NCBI GenBank assembly: GCA_036563895.1
Contig: DATCLN010000052.1
Coordinates: forward strand, 1-28,203
Origin: ZCTH02-B3 sp036563895
GTDB taxonomy: Bacteria > Bacillota > Bacilli > Paenibacillales > Paenibacillaceae
Length of the DNA: 28,203 nucleotides
Reading direction: 5' to 3'
This document shows positions 7,828 to 14,719 of the stretch, piece after piece (within the stretch, counting starts at the first letter, position 1; the number at the start of each line of letters is the position of its first letter). The notes beneath the pieces are model-generated. The model was given only the letters and a program-made list of their open reading frames with translations. It had not been told where the DNA came from and did not search any database. Position numbers and translations under genes: made by a program.

Positions 7828-9593
7828 TCTTCATCCCCCAAAATCATTTCGTCGATCGTTCTACCCTGCGTCACCATCGGATAGACGTTTTCTTCCTTTG
7901 GCACGACGAAATCCACCACCGCCGGTCCCGGATGCGCAAGGGCGGCTTCCCAGGCGCGGCGGGCTTCTTCCTTGTTCGTCGCGCGGAATCCTTTCACGCC
8001 GTACGCTTCGGCCAGCTTGACGAAGTCCGGGCTGCCCGCCAGGTCGATGTGGCTGTAGCGCTCGTCATAGATGATTTCCTGCCACTGCCGCACCATGCCG
8101 AGCACCTGGTTGTTGATGATGGCCACCTTGACCGGAATGTTGTGGATGGCGCAGACGGCCAGCTCCTGGGCGCACATCTGGATGCCGCCGTCGCCGTTGA
8201 TGGAGACCACCAGGCGGTCCGGGTTGCCGATCTGCGCGCCGATGGCGGAAGGCAGCCCGAAGCCCATCGTGCCGAGCCCGCCGGAGGAGATCCAGGAGCG
8301 CGGCTTGTTGAATTTGTAATACTGAGCCGCCCACATCTGGTGCTGCCCCACATCGGAGGTGACGATGGCGTCGCCTTTGGTCGTTTCGTAGATCATGGAA
8401 ATGACCCACTGGGGCTTCAGCACGAGATCGGAATCCTTGTAGGTGAGCGGATGCTCCTGTTGCCACTTTTTGATCTGCTGCCTCCAGGCTTCCACCTTCG
8501 GATTGCTTCTCACTTCGGGCAGCAGGGCCTGGAGCACGAGCTTGGCGTCGCCGACGATGGGAATGTCGGTGGCCACGTTCTTGCCGATTTCCGCCGGGTC
8601 GATGTCGGCGTGGGCGATTTTCGCGTGCGGCGCGAAACCGTCCACCCGCATCGTGACGCGGTCGTCAAACCGGGCGCCGATGTTGATGATGAGGTCGGCG
8701 TTTTGCAGGGCTTTGTTCGCCGCGTAGGTGCCGTGCATGCCCGGCATGCCCATGTGCAGCTCGTGGCCGCTCGGGAATCCGCCGAGTCCCAGCAGCGTCG
8801 TCGTGATCGGAATGCCCGTGCGGGTGACGAATTCATACAGCTCTTCGTGGGCACCCGAATAGATGACGCCGCCGCCGGCGAGGATCACCGGCCGTTCGGC
8901 CTTCTCGATGGCGTCCAGGAGCTTCTCGATCTGCAGCCGGTTGGGCACGACGGTCGGGTTGTAGCCCCGCAGCTTCACTTCCTTGACCGGCTGGAACAGG
9001 CCCTTCGCCGCCGACACATCCTTCGGGATGTCGATGAGCACCGGACCCTTGCGCCCCGTGTTGGCGATGTGGAACGCCTCGCGGATGATGCGCGGCAGGT
9101 CCTCGGCTTTCCGCACCAGATAGCTGTGCTTGGTGATCGGCATGGTGATGCCGACGATGTCCGCCTCCTGGAAGGCGTCCGTGCCGATGGCCTGCTGCAC
9201 CACGTTGCCCGTGATGATGACCAGCGGCGTGGAGTCCATGTGGGCGGTCGCGATGCCCGTCACCAGGTTCGTGGCCCCCGGGCCGGAGGTGGCGATGACG
9301 ACGCCGACCTTGCCGGTGGACCGGGCGTATCCGTCGGCGGCGTGGATGGCGCCCTGTTCGTGCCGGGTGAGCAGATGATGGAAATCGGAAAATCCGTACA
9401 TGGCGTCGTAAATGTACAGGACCGCGCCACCCGGATAGCCGAATACGGTGTCAACCCCCTCCAGAACGAGGCTGCGGAGCAGCATTTCCGAGCCCGTGAT
9501 CACCTCGGGCTTGCTCCACTTCTCGATGAGCTCTGCTTTCGACCGTTGCGGTTGCGCTTGCGCTTGAGCCTGCGAAGCTTGCTGCACGCTCAT
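7824..9593 (-). CDS. ilvB: Acetolactate synthase, large catalytic subunit
   Basis: This gene encodes 589 residues with three domains: N-terminal thiamine-diphosphate pyrimidine-binding domain with the catalytic Glu in RHEQGAIHAADGYAR, central FAD/Rossmann domain, and C-terminal ThDP domain with the metal motif beginning GDGGIQM and ending in NNQVLGMVRQWQ. It makes acetolactate from two pyruvates, or acetohydroxybutyrate from pyruvate and 2-ketobutyrate. The first 25 residues are Gln/Ala-rich (QQASQAQAQAQPQ), a low-complexity extension. The ATG at 9593 has AGGAGG eight bases upstream. A possible TTG six bases earlier is too near that site. The gene is under T-box control. Confidence 0.98.
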   Translation of the reverse strand: MSVQQASQAQAQAQPQRSKAELIEKWSKPEVITGSEMLLRSLVLEGVDTVFGYPGGAVLYIYDAMYGFSDFHHLLTRHEQGAIHAADGYARSTGKVGVVIATSGPGATNLVTGIATAHMDSTPLVIITGNVVQQAIGTDAFQEADIVGITMPITKHSYLVRKAEDLPRIIREAFHIANTGRKGPVLIDIPKDVSAAKGLFQPVKEVKLRGYNPTVVPNRLQIEKLLDAIEKAERPVILAGGGVIYSGAHEELYEFVTRTGIPITTTLLGLGGFPSGHELHMGMPGMHGTYAANKALQNADLIINIGARFDDRVTMRVDGFAPHAKIAHADIDPAEIGKNVATDIPIVGDAKLVLQALLPEVRSNPKVEAWRQQIKKWQQEHPLTYKDSDLVLKPQWVISMIYETTKGDAIVTSDVGQHQMWAAQYYKFNKPRSWISSGGLGTMGFGLPSAIGAQIGNPDRLVVSINGDGGIQMCAQELAVCAIHNIPVKVAIINNQVLGMVRQWQEIIYDERYSHIDLAGSPDFVKLAEAYGVKGFRATNKEEARRAWEAALAHPGPAVVDFVVPKEENVYPMVTQGRTIDEMILGDEE

Positions 9594-9662
9594 GGACAAT
9601 TCCTCCTTTCAGCTTCCGCTTCCGTGCGTGTTCGCGCCGTGCGCGGGGCGTGCGCCGGATGC

Positions 9663-10119
9663 GCAACAAAAAAGCCTTTCCCCCGATGCACGGTTGCCAT
9701 CGGGGCGAAAGGCTGTCGCTTCCGCGGTACCACCCGGATTCACCGCATCCTCGCGAATGCGGCCTCGGCAGGTGCGGCCATGGATGGAACGATCCTTCCG
9801 GATTCCGGTCGCTTCCCGGCTGCCGGCCGTTTCCCGGCGGCCGGTCGCTTCGGCCCCGGTCCGTCCGCCAGGGCGCATCACCTGCGGCGCGTTAACGGGC
9901 GCCACGCGTTTCCCCCTACTGCGCCGGCCCGTGCCTTGCCGGCCGGTTCCGCGTTCAGACCCGCGGGCCGCATCGGCACGCATCGGCGGTTCGGAAGAAC
10001 GGCTCCGAGGGGACCCGGCGTACAGGGATTTTGGCGTCGCTTCCACCTGCCCGACGCTCTCTGGACAAAAGAGCCCTCACGCCTCTTCCTCATCATCGCG
10101 GTTGTCGGTCATGTGATTG
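9663..10119 (-). ncRNA. T-box leader of ilvB (probable leucine sensor)
   Basis: The T-box motif GGGTGGTACCGCGG is the complement of 9722-9735, followed by a strong terminator. Near the 5' end lie Stem I-type elements: GATGATGAGGAAGAGGCGTG, AGAGAGC and GGCAGGTGGAAGCG, with GGCGT pairing to ACGCC. After the latter comes GGGTCCCCTCGGA; the CTC there (complement of 10007-10009) is my candidate specifier codon, Leu, as in B. subtilis ilvB. A small hairpin (CCGCAT, loop, ATGCGG; 9748-9770) precedes the T-box and may be Stem III. Uncharged leucine tRNA would stabilise the antiterminator. At about 455 bases the leader is long: roughly 250 GC-rich bases with repeated CCGG/GGCCGG phrases separate Stem I from the T-box. 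Confidence 0.88.
9668..9714 (-). terminator. T-box regulated terminator
   Basis: A 16-bp stem with a single bulged base (9673-9688 with 9698-9714) is followed on the minus strand by TTTTTTG. Its 5' arm begins just after the T-box motif, as expected for the terminator/antiterminator switch. Confidence 0.92.
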
Positions 10120-10125
10120 GCTACA

Positions 10126-10154
10126 ATTATATGCTTCTCCGCGGCGCAAGTCAA
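10126..10154 (-). promoter_or_regulatory. Sigma-A promoter of the ilv operon
   Basis: On the minus strand TTGACT (complement of 10149-10154) and a perfect TATAAT (complement of 10126-10131) are 17 bases apart. Start site near 10119 gives the T-box transcript. Confidence 0.88.
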
Positions 10155-10234
10155 TATGTCCCGGACAAGTGTCAAGGTTCCGTGACAATGGCGGCGACCG
10201 GGCGGCCTGCGTTCCGCCGGCGGCTTGGCGGCTT

Positions 10235-10471
10235 ACGGACATTGAGTCGGCTGCCGGTCGGCTTTCACGCAGCCGTTTCCATACGGACATTGAGTCCGTT
10301 AGAAGCGGCGAATAGCGGTTTTTCGAAAAACAACGGACATATGGTCCGTAGGAAAGCGATCCGAACGTTTGCAACCGTTTCCACCCGGGCCCGGGCACGC
10401 TGTAACGGAACACATGTCCGTTAGGATTTCCGGAGGCCCGATTTCGGCGTTCCAACGGACTGAATGTCCGT
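10235..10471. repeat. Array of five ACGGAC-N5-GTCCGT palindromes
   Basis: Five 17-base palindromes lie at 10235-10251 (right arm degenerate), 10283-10299, 10333-10349, 10405-10421 (left arm ACGGAA) and 10455-10471. The three best have perfect six-base arms; the five-base centres differ (ATTGA, ATTGA, ATATG, CACAT, TGAAT). Start-to-start spacing is 48, 50, 72 and 50 bases. The array fills the region between the ilv promoter and the acetyltransferase gene; no protein-coding gene is credible there. Nothing else in 10155-10590 is recognisable apart from a TATACA at 10543 without a good -35. Confidence 0.8.
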
Positions 10472-10592
10472 CAGGTTTCGCCCGCGAACCGAACCTCGGC
10501 CCCATCGCAACCGGACCGGGCTCACCTTTGCCTTCCCCAAATTATACAATGAAGCATCCGTAATCATTCAATACCGGAGGAAAAAAATTGGC

Positions 10593-11036
10593 ATGATCCG
10601 CCCCGGGACGCCGCGGGATCATCCCGCCATCTTCAGACTGGTCCGCGACGAATTGGTTCCCCGTTCTTCCCTGCCGGCTCCGGCTCCCGCCCGGCTGCGC
10701 CGGGACCTGGCCGCCCGCCTGGCCCGGGGCGCCACCTTTGTCGCCGTCAGCCTGCGGCTGCCGGTGGCCGGCTTCGTGCATCTGGAAACGCGGGGCGCCA
10801 CGCTGTTTGTCGACCTGCTGGCGGTGGATCCGGCCGAGCGGAGCCGGGGCTGGGGCGGCGCGCTCATGCGGCGGGCGGAAGCTTACGGCCTTGAGAAAGG
10901 ATGCCGTGATATCCGCCTGTTTGTGGACGTGCGAAACGCGCCCGCCCTGCGGTTTTACCACCGGCTCGGGTACTGGCCGGTCCGGCGCGTGTCGTCGCTG
11001 CGGGTCGTGGAAATGTACAAGCCGCTTTTTATGTAA
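10593..11036 (+). CDS. GNAT-family N-acetyltransferase
   Basis: The protein has 147 residues. The acetyl-CoA motif is LFVDLLAVDPAERSRGWGGALMRRAEAYG (about 71-100) with the RxxGxGG-type pyrophosphate loop RSRGWGG, followed by the typical IRLFVDVRNAPALRFYHRLGYWPVRR. Residues 32-50 are Pro/Ala/Arg-rich. GGAGG lies 12 bases before the ATG at 10593. Upstream in-frame codons (from 10464) run through a palindrome array and are not believed. It is a single gene with its own terminator. The acyl acceptor (small molecule, ribosomal protein N-terminus or other) cannot be predicted. Confidence 0.88.
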   Translation: MIRPGTPRDHPAIFRLVRDELVPRSSLPAPAPARLRRDLAARLARGATFVAVSLRLPVAGFVHLETRGATLFVDLLAVDPAERSRGWGGALMRRAEAYGLEKGCRDIRLFVDVRNAPALRFYHRLGYWPVRRVSSLRVVEMYKPLFM

Positions 11037-11038
11037 AT

Positions 11039-11062
11039 CAGGCCAGAGGCTGGCCTGTTTTT
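11039..11062 (+). terminator. Terminator of the acetyltransferase gene
   Basis: CAGGCCAG, loop AGG, CTGGCCTG (11039-11057) is followed by TTTTT, immediately after the stop codon. The next 180 bases up to 11248 are GC-rich with degenerate CCGGCGG/CGCGGC phrases and hold no gene I can support. Confidence 0.9.
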
Positions 11063-11248
11063 GCATATGCGGCCGGCGGGGCGCCGGATCGGCAGACCGG
11101 CGGCACACGCGGCGGGCGGGACCGCCGGGCGGCGAACCCCGCGGCAATGAACCCGCGGCGGTCCGGCGGCACGCGCACCCGTCACGCGAACCCGGCACGC
11201 GCGGCCGTCAGCCGGCGGCTCCGGCGGTCCGGCGCCGCCCGCAAGCGG

Positions 11249-11521
11249 TCACCACCACCAGAACGAATCGAAACCGTCGTAGCCGTAAAAGCCGTACGGG
11301 AAGCCGAACGTGAAGGGCGAGGTGCCGATCGCCAGAAGGTCGAACAGCACCAACGGGACGAGGGCGCTGACGTGCGCCTTTTGGCCGGATGCGGCCCGCA
11401 CATAAAGCTTGTCTCCCTTGACGGCTGCCAGCTTGCCGGACACCACCGTGCCGTCCTTGCGCAGCGCGTAGATCCGCTTCCCGATCAGTCTGCGGGCTTC
11501 CGAACGGGTGACGCGGGACAT
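11249..11521 (-). CDS. Small hypothetical protein with aromatic/glycine tail
   Basis: The protein has 90 residues. The N-terminal half (MSRVTRSEARRLIGKRIYALRKDGTVVSGKLAAVKGDKLYVR) looks like a small basic beta-barrel with repeated G-K/V turns. A hydrophobic stretch ALVPLVLFDLLAIG (about 59-72) follows, and the end is very aromatic, FGFPYGFYGYDGFDSFWWW. AGGAGG lies eight bases before the ATG, so the gene is clearly translated. I recall similar short proteins in Paenibacillus-type genomes but no function. It stands alone downstream of the rplT terminator. The tail could mediate surface or membrane association; that is inference. Confidence 0.75.
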   Translation of the reverse strand: MSRVTRSEARRLIGKRIYALRKDGTVVSGKLAAVKGDKLYVRAASGQKAHVSALVPLVLFDLLAIGTSPFTFGFPYGFYGYDGFDSFWWW

Positions 11522-11624
11522 GCCCCATTCCTCCTCTCGTCGGAAGATCCCTGCAATATATGCGGGAGGAAACGCGCCCGCTTGTACACCCGCCGAACAC
11601 GGTCCCGTACAAAACACGATCCCG

Positions 11625-11683
11625 CACAAAAAACAAGGCCGTCCATTCGCCGGCGTGCACGAATGCACGCGGCGGATGGACGG
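11625..11683 (-). terminator. Terminator of the infC-rpmI-rplT operon
   Basis: A long near-perfect hairpin (arms 11639-11658 and 11663-11683, a few mismatches, TTCG-type loop) is followed on the minus strand by CCTTGTTTTTTG. It lies about 45 bases after the rplT stop. Confidence 0.88.
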
Positions 11684-11729
11684 CGCTTCGATGCCCGGCG
11701 AACGGACGGCCGGGCGCAACCGGTCAATT

Positions 11730-12089
11730 TCAGGCTTCGATTTTCCGTTTCGCGGCGGCGGCCAGGGTGTTGAAGGCGTTGATGTCGTTGACCGCCAGAT
11801 CGGCCAGCATCTTGCGGTTGATTTCGATGCCGGCGAGCTTCAGCCCGTGCATCAGCTTGCTGTAGGACAGGCCGTTCTGCCGGGCGGCCGCGTTGATGCG
11901 CACGATCCACAGCCGGCGGAAGTCGCGTTTTCTTTGCCGGCGGTCCCGGTAGGCGTACATCCACGACCGCATGACCTGTTCCTTCGCCTTCTTGAACAGG
12001 CGGTGCTTGGCTCCCCAGTAGCCTTTGGCAAGCTTCAGGATTCTATTGCGACGGCGGCGCGTCACATAACCGCCCTTGACTCTTGCCAT
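11730..12089 (-). CDS. rplT: 50S ribosomal protein L20
   Basis: The 119-residue protein has the standard L20 length and pattern: MARVKGGYVTRRRRNRILKLAKGYWGAKH at the basic N-terminus, RDRRQRKRDFRRLWIVRINAAARQNGLSYSKLMHGLK in the middle and LADLAVNDINAFNTLA near the end. L20 binds 23S rRNA early in 50S assembly. In Bacillota it also represses its own operon by binding the infC leader. AGGAGG precedes the ATG by nine bases. It is the last gene of infC-rpmI-rplT. Confidence 0.98.
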   Translation of the reverse strand: MARVKGGYVTRRRRNRILKLAKGYWGAKHRLFKKAKEQVMRSWMYAYRDRRQRKRDFRRLWIVRINAAARQNGLSYSKLMHGLKLAGIEINRKMLADLAVNDINAFNTLAAAAKRKIEA

Positions 12090-12115
12090 CGAAACTCCCT
12101 CCTATCCAAAAAAAA

Positions 12116-12316
12116 TCATTTCAGATTTTTCAACTGCTGCCGCAGGCGGCGCACGTCCCCCTTGGACATGAGCGGCTGCGTCGCCAAGGCGCGCTTTCTG
12201 CGGCCGGACTTGTGCTCCAGCAGGTGGTTGCGTCCCGAACGGTTGCGCTTCACCTTGCCGGTTCCGGTCAATTTAAAGCGGCCCTTGAGGGCGCTAAGGG
12301 TCTTCATTTTGGGCAT
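12116..12316 (-). CDS. rpmI: 50S ribosomal protein L35
   Basis: The 66-residue protein matches L35: MPKMKTLSALKGRFKLTGTGKVKRNRSGRNHLLEHKSGRRKRAL. Most L35 proteins read MPKMKTHRGAAKRF at the start; here TLSALKGRF replaces it, a normal variation. GGAGG lies eight bases before the ATG at 12316; the longer frame from 12331 is not needed. It lies 15 bases behind infC and 26 before rplT. Confidence 0.97.
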   Translation of the reverse strand: MPKMKTLSALKGRFKLTGTGKVKRNRSGRNHLLEHKSGRRKRALATQPLMSKGDVRRLRQQLKNLK

Positions 12317-12331
12317 GGGCTGGTCCTCCAA

Positions 12332-12844
12332 TCAGTGGTTTTTGGGTGCCAGGATCATGATCATGCTGCGGCCTTCCAGCTTCGGCGGGCGCTCGACCAC
12401 GCAAAGGTCGGCCGACTCCGCGGCGACGCGTTCCAGGATCCTCTGCCCGATGTTGGCGTGGGTGATTTCGCGGCCGCGAAAACGCACGGAGCATTTCACC
12501 TTGTCGCCTTCGCGAAGAAACTTCTGCACGTTGCGCAGCTTCGTCTGGAAGTCATGCTCCTCGATGCTGGCGCGAAACCAAATTTCCTTCACGTCGACGA
12601 TCTTTTGGTTTTTCCGGGCTTCCCGTTCTTTCTTCTGCTGCTCGTAACGGTATTTCCCGTAATCCATGATCCGGCAAACGGGCGGCTTCGCATGGGGCGC
12701 CACGTTGACCAGGTCGAGATTGGCGTCCATGGCCATCTGCAGCGCTTCCCGGAACGGCTTGATGCCGATCTGCTCGCCGTTCACCCCGATGAGCCGGACT
12801 TCCTTGGCCCGGATTTCCTCATTGATTTGATGCTCCCGGACTAT
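12332..12844 (-). CDS. infC: Translation initiation factor IF-3, AUA start
   Basis: IF-3 prevents premature 50S joining and checks the start codon on the 30S subunit. The protein has 170 residues, the usual length. The N-domain begins VREHQINEEIRAKEVRLIGVNGEQIG; the C-domain has PPVCRIMDYGKYRYEQQKKE, KEIWFRASIEEHDFQTKLRN and PPKLEGRSMIMILAPK. No ATG, GTG or TTG exists between the GGAGG (12854-12858) and the conserved sequence. The codon at the correct spacing of nine is ATA (complement of 12842-12844). IF-3 genes are known for rare starts, AUU in E. coli and several Bacillota, which lets IF-3 autoregulate; AUA is unusual even so. Upstream in-frame starts would run through the leader terminator. 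Confidence 0.95.
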   Translation of the reverse strand: MVREHQINEEIRAKEVRLIGVNGEQIGIKPFREALQMAMDANLDLVNVAPHAKPPVCRIMDYGKYRYEQQKKEREARKNQKIVDVKEIWFRASIEEHDFQTKLRNVQKFLREGDKVKCSVRFRGREITHANIGQRILERVAAESADLCVVERPPKLEGRSMIMILAPKNH

Positions 12845-13074
12845 CTTTTGCCACCTCCGCGTGTGTTTGGCCCCGCCTGCGCTTCCCGCATCCCAAACAA
12901 AAATGCGGGCCGCAAAGACCCGCATTCCGCTGCTACCGCAATGCCGGCTGCCGGCAGGGCGCAGACCCTTCCGCCAGACCGGAATCCTTCGCGACGCGAA
13001 CCAGCCGGCCGCGGCCGGGCAGGTGAGAAGCGGGCGCTTCTGCTTTGTGCGCGCATTTGCTTGTGTACAATTGC
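12845..13074 (-). ncRNA. Leader of infC operon, L20-type attenuator
   Basis: About 230 bases lie between the promoter and infC, ending in an intrinsic terminator 45 bases before the start codon. Position before infC-rpmI-rplT and the terminator match the known ribosomal protein L20 leader of Bacillota, in which excess L20 favours termination. I have not folded the upstream antiterminator; family assignment rests mainly on context. Confidence 0.7.
12892..12926 (-). terminator. Attenuator terminator in the infC leader
   Basis: An 8-bp perfect stem (12902-12909 with 12919-12926, loop of nine) is followed on the minus strand by TTTTTGTTTG. It precedes infC and is therefore regulatory rather than the end of a gene. 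Confidence 0.85.
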
Positions 13075-13080
13075 CAAAAC

Positions 13081-13109
13081 AATATACTACAGAGCGGCCA
13101 AACTGTCAA
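13081..13109 (-). promoter_or_regulatory. Sigma-A promoter of infC-rpmI-rplT
   Basis: On the minus strand a perfect TTGACA (complement of 13104-13109) and TATATT (complement of 13081-13086) are 17 bases apart, placed right behind the glycosyltransferase gene. Confidence 0.87.
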
Positions 13110-13139
13110 GCACCCCGGATGGGTCTTCTGTCAAGCGCC

Positions 13140-14378
13140 TCAAGCCTGCTTGCCACGCAGCTCCTCAAGCCTGAGCACCCGCGTATGGCGGGTGTGGCTC
13201 CACGTCCGGTTGTTCTGCGTGAAAAAGGCGTAGATCGTGATGGGCCACCAGGTCAGCAGAAACACCGGGAACAGAAGCAGCATGGCATACATTTTCCACG
13301 ACCGGACCCCTTCCAGGGCCATGGCGACGGGAAACTGGGCGCAGGAGAGGAAGATGACCAGCGACGTCACCCACCAGGGCAGATGGGCGTACAGGGAATC
13401 CAGCGCCGGCTCCGGCCGCAGCTGGTCGACCCACAGGATGCAGGTGAGCAGCGCCCCGAGCAGCACGTGGTAGACGGTAATCGTATAGATCGCCGTGTCC
13501 AGCTTGGCCGCGCTGCGCTCCTTCAGGCCGCTCCAGAGCAGGGAGAAAAAGTATCGCCGGGCGACGGTGAAGTGCCCCTGCATCCAGCGCAGGCGCTGAC
13601 GGGCGGAAGCCATGAGGGTGAGCGGCTTCTCGTCGTACACCTTCGCTTCGTAGTTCAGCACGGGATTGATGCCGCGGCGGATGCAGCGCACCGAAAATTC
13701 CAGGTCCTCCACCAGGCTCGTGGCGCCCCAGCCCATTTCCTTCAGCAGCGCGGCGTCAAAGCACATGCCGGTGCCGCCGAGGAAATTGGCCATGCCCAGC
13801 TGTTTGCGGGGCAGCTGCCACATCCGGTTGCAGAACCAGTAGGTGATGCCGTAGGCGGCGGTGATCCAGGAATCGTGGGGATTTTTCGTGTCGAGATAGC
13901 CCTGGATCACCTTGTGGCCCTCGCACAGGTCGTTGTTCATGTGCTGCAGAAAATCGGGGTCCACCAGGTTGTCGGCGTCAAACATGACCACCGCGTCGTA
14001 GCTGCGCGGCATGTTCCACAGCTGCTTCAGCATCCATTCGATGGCGTAGCCCTTGCCGCGCTGGTGCGGGTTGCGCCGTTCCATCGCGTATACGCCGGGG
14101 TAGCCGCGCACGATGTCGGCGGTCCGGTCGGTGCAGTTGTCGCAGATGACGAAAATGTCGTAAAGCTCCCGCGGGTAGTTGAGCTTCAGCAGATTTTCCA
14201 CGAGCGCCCCGATAACGGCTTCCTCGTTGTGCGCCGCCACCAGGACGGCAAAGGATTTCTGGGGAGGATGGCTGACGGTTTTCCGTTTACGGACGAGTCC
14301 GAACAGTGACAGGGAAAACTGGTATAAGCCGATCACGGCCAAATAAGCCTGGGCGACCAGAAACAAAACGTCCCACAT
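13140..14378 (-). CDS. Membrane glycosyltransferase, family GT2
   Basis: The protein has 412 residues. An N-terminal membrane helix (about 3-28) is followed by a GT-A catalytic domain: VLVAAHNEEAVIGALVENLL, VICDNCTD (80-84), FDADNLVD with the DAD metal motif (134-136), VEDLEFSVRC with the base ED (224-225), and QRLRW (261-265), the motif of processive synthases. At least three C-terminal helices lie between about 285 and 390. This is the cellulose/hyaluronan/poly-GlcNAc synthase-like architecture, so it probably makes or extends a cell-surface polysaccharide or glycolipid from a nucleotide sugar. The product cannot be named. GGGGG lies ten bases before the ATG. It stands alone, with the infC promoter directly downstream. 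Confidence 0.9.
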   Translation of the reverse strand: MWDVLFLVAQAYLAVIGLYQFSLSLFGLVRKRKTVSHPPQKSFAVLVAAHNEEAVIGALVENLLKLNYPRELYDIFVICDNCTDRTADIVRGYPGVYAMERRNPHQRGKGYAIEWMLKQLWNMPRSYDAVVMFDADNLVDPDFLQHMNNDLCEGHKVIQGYLDTKNPHDSWITAAYGITYWFCNRMWQLPRKQLGMANFLGGTGMCFDAALLKEMGWGATSLVEDLEFSVRCIRRGINPVLNYEAKVYDEKPLTLMASARQRLRWMQGHFTVARRYFFSLLWSGLKERSAAKLDTAIYTITVYHVLLGALLTCILWVDQLRPEPALDSLYAHLPWWVTSLVIFLSCAQFPVAMALEGVRSWKMYAMLLLFPVFLLTWWPITIYAFFTQNNRTWSHTRHTRVLRLEELRGKQA

Positions 14379-14719
14379 ATATGGTTTTCCCCCTATCCAA
14401 ATACCCCTGTTTTCTCCGTCTCTCTTTTGCCTTTCTGTCTCTTATTCGCTCTGTATCTCTTTTTGTACAATCCGTACTTGCCAATCCGCACTTATCCGCA
14501 CCCGGCTTTTTGCGAATCCTGGCTGTCCCGTTTCCCGCCTGTTCCGGTTTCTCCCTCACCTCGCTCGATATCAATCCAAAAAAAGCTGCCCGCATAAAAT
14601 GAACGAATCAGGGCGGCGCCAAGTTTCATTTTCCGGATTTGCCCGCCGTCCCCATCAGTTTGCCCATCCGCCCGTCCGACCAAACAAAAATCGATGGAGA
14701 CGGCCGGGCTTCCGGCTTT
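14379..14719. other. Intergenic region between the glycosyltransferase gene and trmB
   Basis: This stretch of 341 bases is pyrimidine-rich on the plus strand near 14400-14460 (repeated TCTCT/TCTGTCTC). It must hold the glycosyltransferase promoter, on the minus strand, but no pair of good -35/-10 boxes is convincing; TTGTAC about 90 bases before the ATG is the best trace. The right half has a likely trmB terminator. I see no gene. Confidence 0.6.
14578..14617 (-). terminator. Likely terminator downstream of trmB
   Basis: On the minus strand GCCGCCC and GGGCAGC (14611-14617 and 14585-14591, one mismatch, loop of 19) are followed by TTTTTTT (complement of 14578-14584). It lies about 100 bases behind the trmB stop. 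Confidence 0.5.

Noticed and set aside
7932..10424. A long plus-strand frame opposite ilvB and the T-box
   Set aside because: It is the shadow of ilvB and continues through a structured RNA leader and palindromes; no protein family is visible.
10235..10471. CRISPR array
   Set aside because: The repeats are only 17 bases, the conserved part is the arms, the centre varies, spacer length changes (31-55) and no cas gene is near.
11585..11625. Two direct repeats (ACGGTCCCGTACAAAA and ACGATCCCGCACAAAA) before the small hypothetical gene
   Set aside because: The two copies are adjacent, short and imperfect; no clear promoter or operator geometry, so not listed as a feature.
12845..12925. An ATG start of infC at 12925
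   Set aside because: The extension MRVFAARIFVWDAG is the translated leader terminator hairpin and lacks IF-3 similarity; the ribosome binding site points to 12844.
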